From positions 1-37,205 of IMG/VR virus record IMGVR_UViG_3300044631_002046: DNA of 37,205 bases; one strand, written 5' to 3'. Each line of letters opens with the position of its first letter. Within the stretch, counting starts at the first letter, position 1. A program made the translations under genes and the position numbers. The stretch comes from a virus. Below, one piece after another: positions 29,791 through 37,205 of the stretch. The notes below the pieces were generated by a model. It was not told where the DNA came from, did no database searches, and saw nothing but the letters and a program-made list of their open reading frames with translations.

Positions 29791-30354
29791 TCAATAAGGA
29801 AAATCAGAATTAGGTTTTTTGTGGAGACCAGAGAAATGATACAGGAGAATACAATAATGTATTGCCTTCAAAATGTCCATCTTGGATTTACCATTCTTCT
29901 TACCAAAACGAGAAAGGTATTTAATTGCATTTGAACGGGTAAATGCTTCCGCATCACCAATACTCTCAATCAAATCCAAAGTCTGGGTTTTGGACTGCTC
30001 AGAAGTGTAATGGGAATGATAAGTACTTGAAAGATATTGCTCTACTTCTTTAAGGGTTTTATCTTCTTCATATTTCCAGAATCCATTTTTGTTGTTTTGC
30101 TCACTCATGCTATTAACTGTATTAAAACTAATTGTATCAGAAGAATATGGTCCAGGGTTTCCAACAAGACTAAATCCGTCTTCATACCAAAATTGTTGAC
30201 TAGGATGGTCTGCTGGATAGATTGTATCACCTCCCTTTGCCCCCACAACAGTATCACCACTAAAAGTAATTACATCTGGGTTTTGGTTTACTACTTGGGC
30301 AGCAGGAGGATTATTAAGGTTAATGTTGTACGTTGTAAAATTTTTATCGTCCAT
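29791..30354 (-). CDS. DUF3310-type protein with disordered N-terminus
   Basis: The 187-residue product starts MDDKNFTTYNINLNNPPAAQ and has a polar, probably disordered first half. The second half has the DUF3310 pattern: SHYTSEQSKTQTLDLIESIG, FTRSNAIKYLSRFGKKNG and KSKMDILKAIHYCILLY. DUF3310 proteins include the T7 gp1.7 group linked to nucleotide metabolism, but a role here is not proven. The ATG at 30354 follows a GGAG about 11 bases upstream, and a host-like promoter just before it overlaps the end of gp46. It begins the gp45-gp44-gp62-regA transcript. Confidence 0.72.
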   Translation of the reverse strand: MDDKNFTTYNINLNNPPAAQVVNQNPDVITFSGDTVVGAKGGDTIYPADHPSQQFWYEDGFSLVGNPGPYSSDTISFNTVNSMSEQNNKNGFWKYEEDKTLKEVEQYLSSTYHSHYTSEQSKTQTLDLIESIGDAEAFTRSNAIKYLSRFGKKNGKSKMDILKAIHYCILLYHFSGLHKKPNSDFPY

Positions 30355-30376
30355 AATAAAAGATTCACTCCAAATC

Positions 30377-30404
30377 AGTATAACAGATTTCAAGAAGGAG
30401 TCAA
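30377..30404 (-). promoter_or_regulatory. Sigma-70-like promoter of the clamp/clamp-loader operon
   Basis: TTGACT (30399-30404), a 16-base spacer and TATACT (30377-30382) lie on the minus strand, straddling the end of gp46 and 22 bases upstream of the ATG at 30354. It is likely an early promoter for the DUF3310 gene, gp45, gp44, gp62 and regA. Confidence 0.75.
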
Positions 30405-32119
30405 GACACAATCTTGCTAAATCCTTTCACCTTCTCGACTTTTAAAACTCGATCAAACAAATCTATCATCTCATCGGTTTTATGTGATATTACTAAAATA
30501 TTAGAATCTGTGATGACATATCTTATAATTTTAGTAAAGTATTCAATTCCTGTACTATCCAAAGAACTATCAAAAACTTCATCAAGTATCAACAAGTTTG
30601 TTCTTATAGAATTTTTAATTCTAGCAATTTCTCTCCAAGTAAACAGTAGTGCAAGATTAATTCTCATTTTTTCACCCTCACTGAAAGATTCATAACTAAA
30701 TTCTTCATGTATTGGAGATTTAATACTTTCAGAAAATTCTTCGTCTAGGGAAAAATTAATATAAAAGTCCATCATCTGGAGATACTTATTAATTTGTTGA
30801 TTCATGATTGGGAGGTATTTTTTAATAATTTTTGCTTTTACCCCACCATCTTTCAATAAACCTTGAACAAATTCATAGTAAGAATTAATTTCTTTATACT
30901 TTGCTCTATCTTCTTCAAGTTTAGAAAAAGAATTCTTCAATTCCTTTAACACATTTCTTTCAGTATTTTTATTTTTGTTTCGTGTGTTAAGTTTTTGAAT
31001 TTCTTGCTGAAGTTCTCTTGTTTGCTTATTAAATTGAGAAATTTTAGTGTTGTTGTTAGATACTTCATTGTTTATGTTTAGAATTTTCTTAGAAAGTTCA
31101 GAAAATCGTTCTTCTCTTTTTTCTTCTTGAGAAATCGATTTTTCCAGTTCTACAAATCCAACTTCTAATTCATCTAATTTTTCTCTAAACTCTTCAATCT
31201 TATTTAATCGAAAGTTATCTTCTATCTTTTGTGTGCAAGTAGGGCATTCCGAACTATTTTCAAAAAACTCTTTTTGCTCAGAGTGTGTGCTAACTTTTTC
31301 TTGTATTTTTATTTTAAGTGATGTTAGTTGTTTTATTTTTTTAATGCATGAGGAAAGTTCCTCAATCTCTGGTTGAAGATTGGTCTCAATTAAATTTTGT
31401 TTTGTATTATTTTCTATCTCAATTTCTTTTACCTTTAATTCAAGTTCTTTTATTTTATTTTCCTTCTCTTCTATTTGATTTTCAATATCCCTTTCTATAC
31501 TCTCTATAAACTTTTTTTGCATTTCAATTTTTTCACCAGTATTTTGGTGCTTAAATGCAATTTCTTTTATTTTTTCCGAAGTTGTTTTTATTTTCTCTTT
31601 TACAATTGAATTCATTGCTGAAAATATTTTTATATCAAGCAAGTCTTCAACAATTTCTCTTCTGTTAGCAGTTGATAATTGCATAAAGGGAACAAAAGAT
31701 GCACTTCCCAATATTACAATTTGAGTAAACGATTTATAATTTAATTTTAAAACTTGTTTCTCTAACCAATCTTGCTGGTCATTATTTGATGCCAATTGAT
31801 CTACAAGTTTACCATCTTTATAAATTTCAAATAATGCTGGTTTTATTCCTCTGCGAACCATCCAATTTGACTTTTGTGCTTCAAACTCAATCTCAACTAA
31901 ACAATCTTTTTCATTTGTTGAGTTAATCAACTGATTTTTTGTAATTTTTCTAAAAGCTTTATTGAAAAGAACAAAGCATAGTGCATCAAGTAGTGTAGAT
32001 TTTCCACTTCCATTTGTTCCAATTATTAGTGTTGTAGATGTTTCTTTAAAATTTATTTCTGTAAAATTATTTCCTGTCGATAAAAAATTACGGAATCTGA
32101 TTTTGTCGAAGATAATCAT
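30401..32119 (-). CDS. 46: Recombination endonuclease subunit (T4 gp46-like, SbcC/Rad50 family)
   Basis: With gp47 this resects DNA ends for recombination and degrades host DNA. The 572-residue protein has an N-terminal ATPase half with Walker A GTNGSGKST (near residue 34), long coiled coils flanking a zinc hook CPTC (about residue 288), and a C-terminal half with the signature FSEGEKMRINLAL and Walker B LLILDEVFD. Length matches T4 gp46 (560). It overlaps the DUF3110-like gene by 32 bases at the start. Confidence 0.96.
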   Translation of the reverse strand: MIIFDKIRFRNFLSTGNNFTEINFKETSTTLIIGTNGSGKSTLLDALCFVLFNKAFRKITKNQLINSTNEKDCLVEIEFEAQKSNWMVRRGIKPALFEIYKDGKLVDQLASNNDQQDWLEKQVLKLNYKSFTQIVILGSASFVPFMQLSTANRREIVEDLLDIKIFSAMNSIVKEKIKTTSEKIKEIAFKHQNTGEKIEMQKKFIESIERDIENQIEEKENKIKELELKVKEIEIENNTKQNLIETNLQPEIEELSSCIKKIKQLTSLKIKIQEKVSTHSEQKEFFENSSECPTCTQKIEDNFRLNKIEEFREKLDELEVGFVELEKSISQEEKREERFSELSKKILNINNEVSNNNTKISQFNKQTRELQQEIQKLNTRNKNKNTERNVLKELKNSFSKLEEDRAKYKEINSYYEFVQGLLKDGGVKAKIIKKYLPIMNQQINKYLQMMDFYINFSLDEEFSESIKSPIHEEFSYESFSEGEKMRINLALLFTWREIARIKNSIRTNLLILDEVFDSSLDSTGIEYFTKIIRYVITDSNILVISHKTDEMIDLFDRVLKVEKVKGFSKIVS

Positions 32120-32375
32120 TTGTTCTGGGAGGAATTACAAAGTCATTATTGGTAATTATAACATAATTATAATCATGCAGTTCACAAGTTCTAACTGCTA
32201 GATCACCATCAACCTCTACTACAGACATTGGTGGATAATCTTCTGCTTCTAAAAGTCCAGCATATCTCTCTGCGTCATCTTCTTCTTCAAAAAAGTATAC
32301 TACTTGTTCTCCAGATTCATCAAGGACAGCATATGCTCCTTCATCTTCTTGCCCCTCTATTGTTAATATGTACAT
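32088..32375 (-). CDS. DUF3110-like protein
   Basis: The 95-residue acidic protein starts MYILTIEGQEDEGAYAVLDE and contains the signature YFFEEEDDAERYAGLLEAED with PPMSVVEVD. This resembles DUF3110, a small family of cyanobacteria, plant plastids and cyanophages, so it may be host-derived. The C-terminal third (CELHDYNYVIITNNDFVIPP) is less typical. It overlaps gp46 by 32 bases. An AATAAATA motif lies 24 bases upstream. Function unknown. Confidence 0.75.
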   Translation of the reverse strand: MYILTIEGQEDEGAYAVLDESGEQVVYFFEEEDDAERYAGLLEAEDYPPMSVVEVDGDLAVRTCELHDYNYVIITNNDFVIPPRTNDYLRQNQIP

Positions 32376-32399
32376 CTCATGGCAATGATGGTTTTTATG

Positions 32400-32407
32400 T
32401 ATTTATT
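32400..32407 (-). promoter_or_regulatory. Possible late promoter AATAAATA
   Basis: The octamer on the minus strand lies 24 bases upstream of the DUF3110-like ATG, in the gap after gp47. It would put this gene, and perhaps gp46, also under late control within an early-type cluster. Confidence 0.45.
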
Positions 32408-32412
32408 AATTA

Positions 32413-33456
32413 TTATTCCACTTCCAATGCCTCCATATAAACATCTTTAATAATTCTTTTTGCCAAATTTTTATCTAAATTAAACTCCGAATCCTCAATA
32501 TAACTTGTCAAAATAGACATAGTATCCTCTACATCCAACTCTGAGCACTGATAATTTGAATCATCAATATCTAAAATTTCAGATACCTTTAATTCAATAA
32601 ATGAAACTTTTGACAATTCATCTAAAAACAAATCGAACTTTTTCTGGTTTGTTTTTTTCCTAACAATTAATTTAATAATTTTATCTTTTAGAAGATTTTT
32701 ATCAATTGAATTAATGTTTGTATCTTCATAGTATATTTTTTCAAAAATAGTATGAGGATTTTCTATAAAGTTTAAATCGAGAGTTTCCGTATCAAAGATA
32801 TTAAATCCCCTTTTATCATTATAGTCATTCCAAAACATCTGATAAGGATTTCCTATATAAAATATTTTTCCATCATCACTTTTAGTGTGATAATGTCCAG
32901 AAAACACCTTATCAAATTTGTTAAATATTTTTTTATCCATCCCATGTGGTTGTAGTTGTCCAGGAAAAACAGAGAACCCACACAACTCCAAGTGTCCAAA
33001 TACAACTTTAGATTCTGTTGTTTCTAATAAATTAAAGATACTTTCTTGATTTTCTGGACAAATCCAAGGAAGTAATAACATATCCAACCCATCAATAGTT
33101 ATTTCTTTTGGACTGGATATTTTTATAACATTACTATAACTATCCAATAAAATGTCAATAGAGTTTACTTGGTTTGTATTTTTATAGTAAGTATCATGAT
33201 TTCCCACTATACTATAAACACTTATTCCCAATTTTAAAAAATTATCATATACGTTTTCTTTTGCCCATTTAAGTGCCCAATAATCTACCCCTTTACGATT
33301 ATCAAAGGCATCACCTAAATGGATTACGGTTTTTATATTATTTTCTTTTAAGTAAGGAAAGAAAATTTCTTTATAAAATTTTGCAAAATAATCATGAAAA
33401 TTTTTATTTGCTTTTTTGAAGTTATAATGAGTATCAGTAATTAAAGCAATCTTCAT
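32413..33456 (-). CDS. 47: Recombination endonuclease subunit (T4 gp47-like, Mre11 family)
   Basis: The nuclease partner of gp46. The 347-residue product has the metallophosphoesterase motifs in order: ITDTHYN (Asp and His, near residue 7), HLGDAFDNR (GD, near 48), IVGNHDTYY (GNHD, near 89), FGHLELCGF and FSGHYHTKS (GHxH). T4 gp47 is 339 residues. The start overlaps the gp55 stop (ATGA). Confidence 0.96.
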   Translation of the reverse strand: MKIALITDTHYNFKKANKNFHDYFAKFYKEIFFPYLKENNIKTVIHLGDAFDNRKGVDYWALKWAKENVYDNFLKLGISVYSIVGNHDTYYKNTNQVNSIDILLDSYSNVIKISSPKEITIDGLDMLLLPWICPENQESIFNLLETTESKVVFGHLELCGFSVFPGQLQPHGMDKKIFNKFDKVFSGHYHTKSDDGKIFYIGNPYQMFWNDYNDKRGFNIFDTETLDLNFIENPHTIFEKIYYEDTNINSIDKNLLKDKIIKLIVRKKTNQKKFDLFLDELSKVSFIELKVSEILDIDDSNYQCSELDVEDTMSILTSYIEDSEFNLDKNLAKRIIKDVYMEALEVE

Positions 33457-33923
33457 TGATATAGTTTAATTTGAATATTGTCCTTAATGCTATTGTACTC
33501 CGAACTATTGGTTCTGTCACCATCAACTGAAAAAACTTGGTCATAACCGCTTCTTTCAATGATTTTTTCCTTGATCTCCATTTGCTTCTTTTCTTTATGA
33601 ATTCTTCTCAGAAATGCATAGTAAACAATCTGAGTAAAATATGCAAATGGATTTGTTCTCTCTACATCAAAATTGTTTATATAATGAACACAGTTTTCAA
33701 CTCCATCACTTATCATATCTTCTCTAAACATATAGTTTACAAAATTAGGACGATATGATAAGTGATTTGCAATTTTCAAAAAACAATCCCCAAGATAATT
33801 TGAAATCCTTGGTGGTGGTAAACCTTTTTTCTTTGCAACGTCAACTTTCTTTTTATGCTCAATAAGAGCAAGGTGAAATTCTTTGTTATTGACGTAATGG
33901 GGATTTTTTCTTTCCTTACTCAT
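33453..33923 (-). CDS. 55: Late-transcription sigma factor (T4 gp55-like)
   Basis: It directs host RNA polymerase to late promoters of TATAAATA type, several of which are in this window. The 156-residue product (T4 gp55 is 185) has the sigma-70 region 2 relic: DMISDGVENCVHYINNFDVE, NPFAYFTQIVYYAFLRRIHK and EKKQMEIKEKI. The start MSKERKNPHYVNN is typical for the family. A sigma-70-like promoter lies upstream and gp47 overlaps its end. Confidence 0.94.
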   Translation of the reverse strand: MSKERKNPHYVNNKEFHLALIEHKKKVDVAKKKGLPPPRISNYLGDCFLKIANHLSYRPNFVNYMFREDMISDGVENCVHYINNFDVERTNPFAYFTQIVYYAFLRRIHKEKKQMEIKEKIIERSGYDQVFSVDGDRTNSSEYNSIKDNIQIKLYQ

Positions 33924-33956
33924 TATTGATTAGTTTAATTTTTGTTTATGGTTTAA

Positions 33957-33986
33957 ATTATAACACTAATACTAGAGAGTTGACAA
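33957..33986 (-). promoter_or_regulatory. Sigma-70-like promoter of the gp55-gp47 operon
   Basis: TTGTCA (33981-33986), an 18-base spacer and a perfect TATAAT (33957-33962) lie on the minus strand, 33 bases upstream of the gp55 start. The surrounding 117-base gap holds no gene. Confidence 0.7.
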
Positions 33987-34040
33987 GGGTTATGCTTTCT
34001 GTGTAAAATAACTCTGTGGAGGTTCAAGACTATAATAGAA

Positions 34041-34433
34041 CTAATTTTCTAGTTTATATAATTTCTCTAGGTAAATCCTTGCATCTGCAATTGAGGATAG
34101 ATATCCCATGTTTGCTGTTGGTTTATTTACTTTAGATTCTTTATTTTTATTTCTAATATACTTACTATACATTTTAAGCATATCCTCATCTGTTACTTCA
34201 GACATTGTTAATACTTTGTCCATATTAATAATAAACATTGAATCATCAGTAAATTTAATCCATGGATTTACCTTTACTCCAGTTAATCCAAATTGCTTTA
34301 AATTAATAGTTTCAATTGTAACTGGATTATCCAAAATTAACAGTGTACGTTCATCTTCCTCACAAGGACAAACCTTTGAGAATATTTCTTCTCCAGATAT
34401 TAATTTAATTACTGCATAAAATTCTTCTTCCAT
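34041..34433 (-). CDS. Small protein of the K-x-SGE family downstream of uvsW
   Basis: The 130-residue product starts MEEEFYAVIKLISGEEIFSK, then has LLILDNPVTIETI, VNPWIKFTDDSMFIINMDKV and LTMSEVTDEDML, plus a C-terminal helix. The KL-SGEEIF, L-DNPV, NPW and DD-x(n)-I-x-x-V-L-T landmarks match the pair of proteins upstream of gp43, so this is a third paralogue. A small strand-rich (Sm-like) fold is suggested, not proven. It starts eight bases after uvsW. Confidence 0.7.
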   Translation of the reverse strand: MEEEFYAVIKLISGEEIFSKVCPCEEDERTLLILDNPVTIETINLKQFGLTGVKVNPWIKFTDDSMFIINMDKVLTMSEVTDEDMLKMYSKYIRNKNKESKVNKPTANMGYLSSIADARIYLEKLYKLEN

Positions 34434-34441
34434 AGTTAAAA

Positions 34442-35905
34442 TTATTCTTTAAAATTAATTTGTAATACTTCATAATTAAAATTCTCTTCGTTGTAAATTT
34501 TAATTCTCTCAATCAAATGATTTAACGTATAATTTTTTTTAGACCTATACGTAATATCATCTGCAATGTCATAAAGAATTGCTTTTGATTTATTATCTCC
34601 TTTCCTTAATACTCTTCCAATGGATTGGAGATTTCTGATTCTTGATTTTGATGGTGAAGCAAAAATAACATTGTGTAAATTTTTAATATTTACTCCTGTT
34701 GAAAATGTTCCGTAAGAGGCAACGATAATTGCATTATTTTCTTTTTCTGTAATCTCTCTTACTTTTTCTCGTTCTTCTGCATCAACTCCACCATAAACAA
34801 AGAATATTTTTCTATCTTTTGAAGCAGAATTATTTATCAGGTTGTAAATTGGTACTCCATGAGTTTCTACTCGATTAAAAAGCACAAGAGTATTGCCTTT
34901 TAAATCTAGTGCTAAATTTTTTATAAATTTATTTCTTTTCTCATGTCCAATTATATACTGAATTTCTTCTTCGTATTCATTAAATTGATGCTCACTATGT
35001 TTTAATAGAAGAACTTTTATTTGTAGTTTAGATAGATGTCCTTTTTCTATTAGTTCTTTAGTTTGAGTTACCTTATATGATGGACCAAAAAGACCTTCCA
35101 AAACCCATTTATGCGTCTGTGAACCATCCAATGTTCCAGTAAATCCAAATCTATATTTTGTATTATCCAACTTACCCATAATACCAATTAATGATTTAGA
35201 TTTAAATTGATGTGCCTCGTCACCAATTACAACATCAAAATGTTCATAGAATGTTCTTGGTAGTTTATAAATTGATTGCCATGTAGTAATCACTACTGGG
35301 TGTTCGTTTGTCTTTTCACGACCACTATAGATACGATGGCAGAAGTCCTCAGCATTCCATCCATAGTCTTGAAAGTCTTTGAACATTTGTTCGACCAAGG
35401 AGGTTGTGGGGACCACTAGAAGAATCTTTTGATCTCTTTCTGCAAAATATCTAACAATCGAGTAAATCATCAAAGACTTTCCCGATGCAGTTGGTGAAAT
35501 TAAAAGTTTACGATTGTATCTAAGTGCATCATAAACAGCATCAATTTGATAATCCCTAGGTTTGTGTTTAGAGATTCGAGTCATATAATCTTTAATTCCT
35601 TCATGGGAGACATGTTCATTTTCTTCAAATGGAGTCCCATAAAATTTATTATTTTCAAATTCAATTGAATAATTTGATTTCTTTGCCCAAGAAATTACCT
35701 TATCCAAAAGACCTACATAAATTTCTCCAGTAGCAATTGAAAATAAACGAATTTTTCCATCCCAATATTTACTTCTATATTGAGGCATGAACTTTGCCCC
35801 TGGAACATCAAAAGTAAAATAATCACTAAGTTCATGCTGAATATGGGGATCAGCAGTAACAGTTAAGTATACTTCATTCTTTTTTCGTATTTTAATATCA
35901 GTCAT
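34442..35905 (-). CDS. uvsW: UvsW DNA/RNA helicase
   Basis: This superfamily 2 helicase acts on branched DNA and R-loops and in T4 shifts replication from origins to recombination. The 487-residue product (T4 UvsW is 503) has an N-terminal domain with PQYRSKYWDGKIRLF, then motif I SPTASGKS (near residue 140), motif II GDEAH, motif III GFTGTL and motif VI QSIGRVLRKG. It overlaps the uvsY end by eight bases. Confidence 0.96.
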   Translation of the reverse strand: MTDIKIRKKNEVYLTVTADPHIQHELSDYFTFDVPGAKFMPQYRSKYWDGKIRLFSIATGEIYVGLLDKVISWAKKSNYSIEFENNKFYGTPFEENEHVSHEGIKDYMTRISKHKPRDYQIDAVYDALRYNRKLLISPTASGKSLMIYSIVRYFAERDQKILLVVPTTSLVEQMFKDFQDYGWNAEDFCHRIYSGREKTNEHPVVITTWQSIYKLPRTFYEHFDVVIGDEAHQFKSKSLIGIMGKLDNTKYRFGFTGTLDGSQTHKWVLEGLFGPSYKVTQTKELIEKGHLSKLQIKVLLLKHSEHQFNEYEEEIQYIIGHEKRNKFIKNLALDLKGNTLVLFNRVETHGVPIYNLINNSASKDRKIFFVYGGVDAEEREKVREITEKENNAIIVASYGTFSTGVNIKNLHNVIFASPSKSRIRNLQSIGRVLRKGDNKSKAILYDIADDITYRSKKNYTLNHLIERIKIYNEENFNYEVLQINFKE

Positions 35906-36326
35906 ATCCAGCAGTAAATCTCATGAATTCAATTGCATTTTTTATTTGGTAAGTTCTATTTAAAATTGTCTTTAAAATACTATCCAAATAATTTAACATA
36001 GTCTGAAAATATTCAATTTTTGATGAAGTCTTCATAATTTCTTCATCAGCATCCATATACTTATCTATATCTGGTTTCAATACCTTGTGGTCAAATGGTT
36101 TTTCCTTGTATACTTCTGGGTCTGCTTTTCCAGAGTAATACATCCATTTTTCTTTTCTTAAAATTTTAAATTTATTCTCCTCTATTTTTTTAAGAAGAAG
36201 AATATTGTTATATATTTTATAATATTTTGCATGTAATGATGGAATTTTTATAGATTCTGAATGTAGATTGTCTGGATCTAATTTTGAATCTTGTTCCCAT
36301 AACGATTGAATTTCATCAATATTCAT
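35898..36326 (-). CDS. uvsY: UvsY recombination mediator
   Basis: It helps UvsX displace the single-strand binding protein. The 142-residue product (T4 UvsY is 137) starts MNIDEIQSLWEQDSKLDPDN, then has HAKYYKIYNNILLLKKIEEN, KFKILRKEKWMYYSGKADPE and a C-terminal helix with TYQIKNAIEFMRF. These are family landmarks. It lies between the gp3-like gene (ATGA overlap) and uvsW. Confidence 0.95.
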   Translation of the reverse strand: MNIDEIQSLWEQDSKLDPDNLHSESIKIPSLHAKYYKIYNNILLLKKIEENKFKILRKEKWMYYSGKADPEVYKEKPFDHKVLKPDIDKYMDADEEIMKTSSKIEYFQTMLNYLDSILKTILNRTYQIKNAIEFMRFTAGYD

Positions 36327-36874
36327 AGTTCAATTTTTGTAATATTATATATTGTATATTTGAATGTTACTTGTGCTGTAATGTAATTGGAATTTGAATC
36401 CTTTGCGTCAAATCCAATTGTTGAAAGAGATACTGGAAAAAGTCCTTCAAATTTTACCGATGCAACTGGTCTAAAATTGCTATTATATACAACCAATGTT
36501 CCATCGGACTGTCCAGAAAATGCAGTTTGTTTTCCTGGATTTAAGGAATCTTCGTTTAAAAGTCTTTGATACTCCTCAAATGATTCTGGGTATCCAAATC
36601 CCCTTAACCAATTGTGGACAAGTAAATAATTCTCCATGTTCTCATCAACAATGAAATCCAAGGAGAAATCATCGTAGGTTAATTTATCTCCAGGAATTGG
36701 AATATCCTTTAAATAAGTTGATTGTTGAGCAACACCCAAATTTATTGATGGAATGAGTGCAGTATTTGAGAAGAAATCGACTTTCGGACTTTTTGCTAAT
36801 GTAAATTTAAATCCAGTAGTAGTTAGAAAATTTCTATTACTTAACTGCCTTTGTAATGGTAATAAAGTCTCCAC
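36323..36874 (-). CDS. Tail protein, gp3 position, tail-tube-like sequence
   Basis: The 183-residue product shows DFFSNTALIPSINLGVAQQS, KDIPIPGDKLTYDDFSLDFI, VDENMENYLLVHNWLRGFG and a C-terminal FEGLFPVSLSTIGFDAKDSN. These fit the order of strands in T4 tube-fold proteins such as gp19 and gp54. In cyanophages the gene between gp23 and uvsY is, as I recall, usually annotated as gp3 (tail completion and sheath stabiliser), so the symbol is left blank. There is no ATG. I chose the GTG at 36874 with GAGAT five bases upstream; a TTG at 36886 is the alternative. A late motif and the gp23 terminator lie upstream. Confidence 0.75.
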   Translation of the reverse strand: METLLPLQRQLSNRNFLTTTGFKFTLAKSPKVDFFSNTALIPSINLGVAQQSTYLKDIPIPGDKLTYDDFSLDFIVDENMENYLLVHNWLRGFGYPESFEEYQRLLNEDSLNPGKQTAFSGQSDGTLVVYNSNFRPVASVKFEGLFPVSLSTIGFDAKDSNSNYITAQVTFKYTIYNITKIEL

Positions 36875-36899
36875 TTTTAATCTCAAAATTATCTTTAAT

Positions 36900-36907
36900 T
36901 ATTTATT
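36900..36907 (-). promoter_or_regulatory. Late promoter AATAAATA
   Basis: The octamer on the minus strand lies 25 bases before the GTG at 36874 and five bases after the T-run of the gp23 terminator. It could drive the gp3-like gene late. Confidence 0.55.
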
Positions 36908-36912
36908 TGCAT

Positions 36913-36937
36913 AAAAAAAGAGGGTCCGAAGACCCCC
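36913..36937 (-). terminator. Terminator after the major capsid gene
   Basis: GGGTC and GACCC with a TTCG tetraloop (36922-36935), followed by seven Ts on the minus strand, lie 20 bases after the gp23 stop. UUCG loops are very stable, so this should be efficient. Confidence 0.92.
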
Positions 36938-36957
36938 TTAATTTCCTTAGTGATGAA

Positions 36958-37205
36958 TCACATTAGGTTGTCAACACGTACTCTTCTGTAGTAACGGTTG
37001 CTGTTTGCTTCAAGACGGCCAAGACCAGCACTAGTGCCTTCCGCAAATGGGTTAGCAACAATGCCATAACGAGTCTTGAATCCGATTTTTGGCTGGAAGC
37101 TGTTCTCACCAACTGCACGTACCATCTGGAGAGGTACATATGGGCAGTAGAAGAGACCTGCATCATAAGGTGAAGAACCCTTATAACCAACAACGTAGTA
37201 CTGGT
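36958..37205 (-). CDS. 23: Major capsid protein gp23 (C-terminal end only)
   Basis: Only the last 81 codons are present. The visible sequence (QYYVVGYKGSSPYDAGLFYC, then PYVPLQMVRAVGENSFQP, IGFKTRYGIVANPFAEG and a terminal RYYRRVRVDNLM) matches the C-terminus of T4-like gp23, which forms the hexamers of the head. The reading frame continues beyond the window. A strong terminator follows the stop at 36958. Confidence 0.95.
   Translation of the reverse strand, partial: QYYVVGYKGSSPYDAGLFYCPYVPLQMVRAVGENSFQPKIGFKTRYGIVANPFAEGTSAGLGRLEANSNRYYRRVRVDNLM

Noticed and set aside
36963-37193. Minus-strand frame in the last 240 bases
   Set aside because: The overlapping frame gives a clear gp23 C-terminus, open to the window edge.
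1-37205. CRISPR arrays, insertion sequences, introns, inteins, attachment sites or a retron-type element
   Set aside because: I saw no spaced repeats, transposase-like frames, interrupted core genes or integrase. The core genes gp43, nrdA and nrdB are continuous.

Overview
The window is part of the genome of a T4-like cyanophage, a contractile-tailed myovirus infecting marine Synechococcus or Prochlorococcus. The evidence is the T4 replication, recombination and late-transcription core in cyanophage order (gp23, gp3-like, uvsY, uvsW, gp55, gp47, gp46, gp45, gp44, gp62, regA, hsp20, gp43, uvsX, gp41, mazG, then gp61, nrdA, nrdB), together with host-derived metabolic genes (zwf, gnd) and AT-rich, tightly packed coding. 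Every gene I can support is on the minus strand, so transcription runs from high to low coordinates. Both ends cut a gene: gp23 at the right (only its C-terminus) and gnd at the left (only its N-terminus). No gene-free stretch exceeds about 120 bases.

Layout in the direction of transcription. (1) 37205-34041: end of the major capsid gene, a tail-tube-like/gp3-position protein, recombination proteins UvsY and UvsW, and a small unknown. (2) 33923-29791: late sigma factor gp55, the gp47/gp46 nuclease, a DUF3110-like protein and a DUF3310-like protein. (3) 29788-27207: sliding clamp, clamp loader and RegA. (4) 27098-20374: Hsp20, two small paralogous proteins, DNA polymerase, UvsX, helicase gp41, MazG. 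(5) 20331-15629: a late block with T4-type late promoters encoding basic, multidomain, probably virion-associated proteins, one with a nucleotidyltransferase domain. (6) 15618-10136: small conserved genes, primase and ribonucleotide reductase. (7) 10075-5131: a second late block, including an 825-residue protein with an embedded HAD-type phosphatase domain. (8) 5013-1: SegE-like GIY-YIG endonuclease, exported lysozyme, tRNA-Gly, a zinc-ribbon protein, a chain of overlapping tiny membrane-protein genes, then zwf and gnd for the oxidative pentose phosphate pathway. That pathway supplies NADPH and pentose for the nucleotides that RNR and the replisome consume.

The most interesting signal is in blocks 5 and 7. 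Several late proteins begin with a short leader (for example MKTYKEFCAE/A and MKTFAKFFNE/A) that closely resembles the T4 capsid-targeting sequence of internal proteins (IPIII starts MKTYQEFIAE/A), which is removed by the prohead protease. Some of these proteins carry enzyme-like domains. The inference is that this phage packages a set of enzymes in its head and may deliver them with the DNA. Promoters in these blocks are often fused to terminators: the T-tract of a terminator runs directly into a TATAAATA/AATAAATA late promoter, and the terminator after hsp20 contains the -35 box of a near-consensus sigma-70 promoter.
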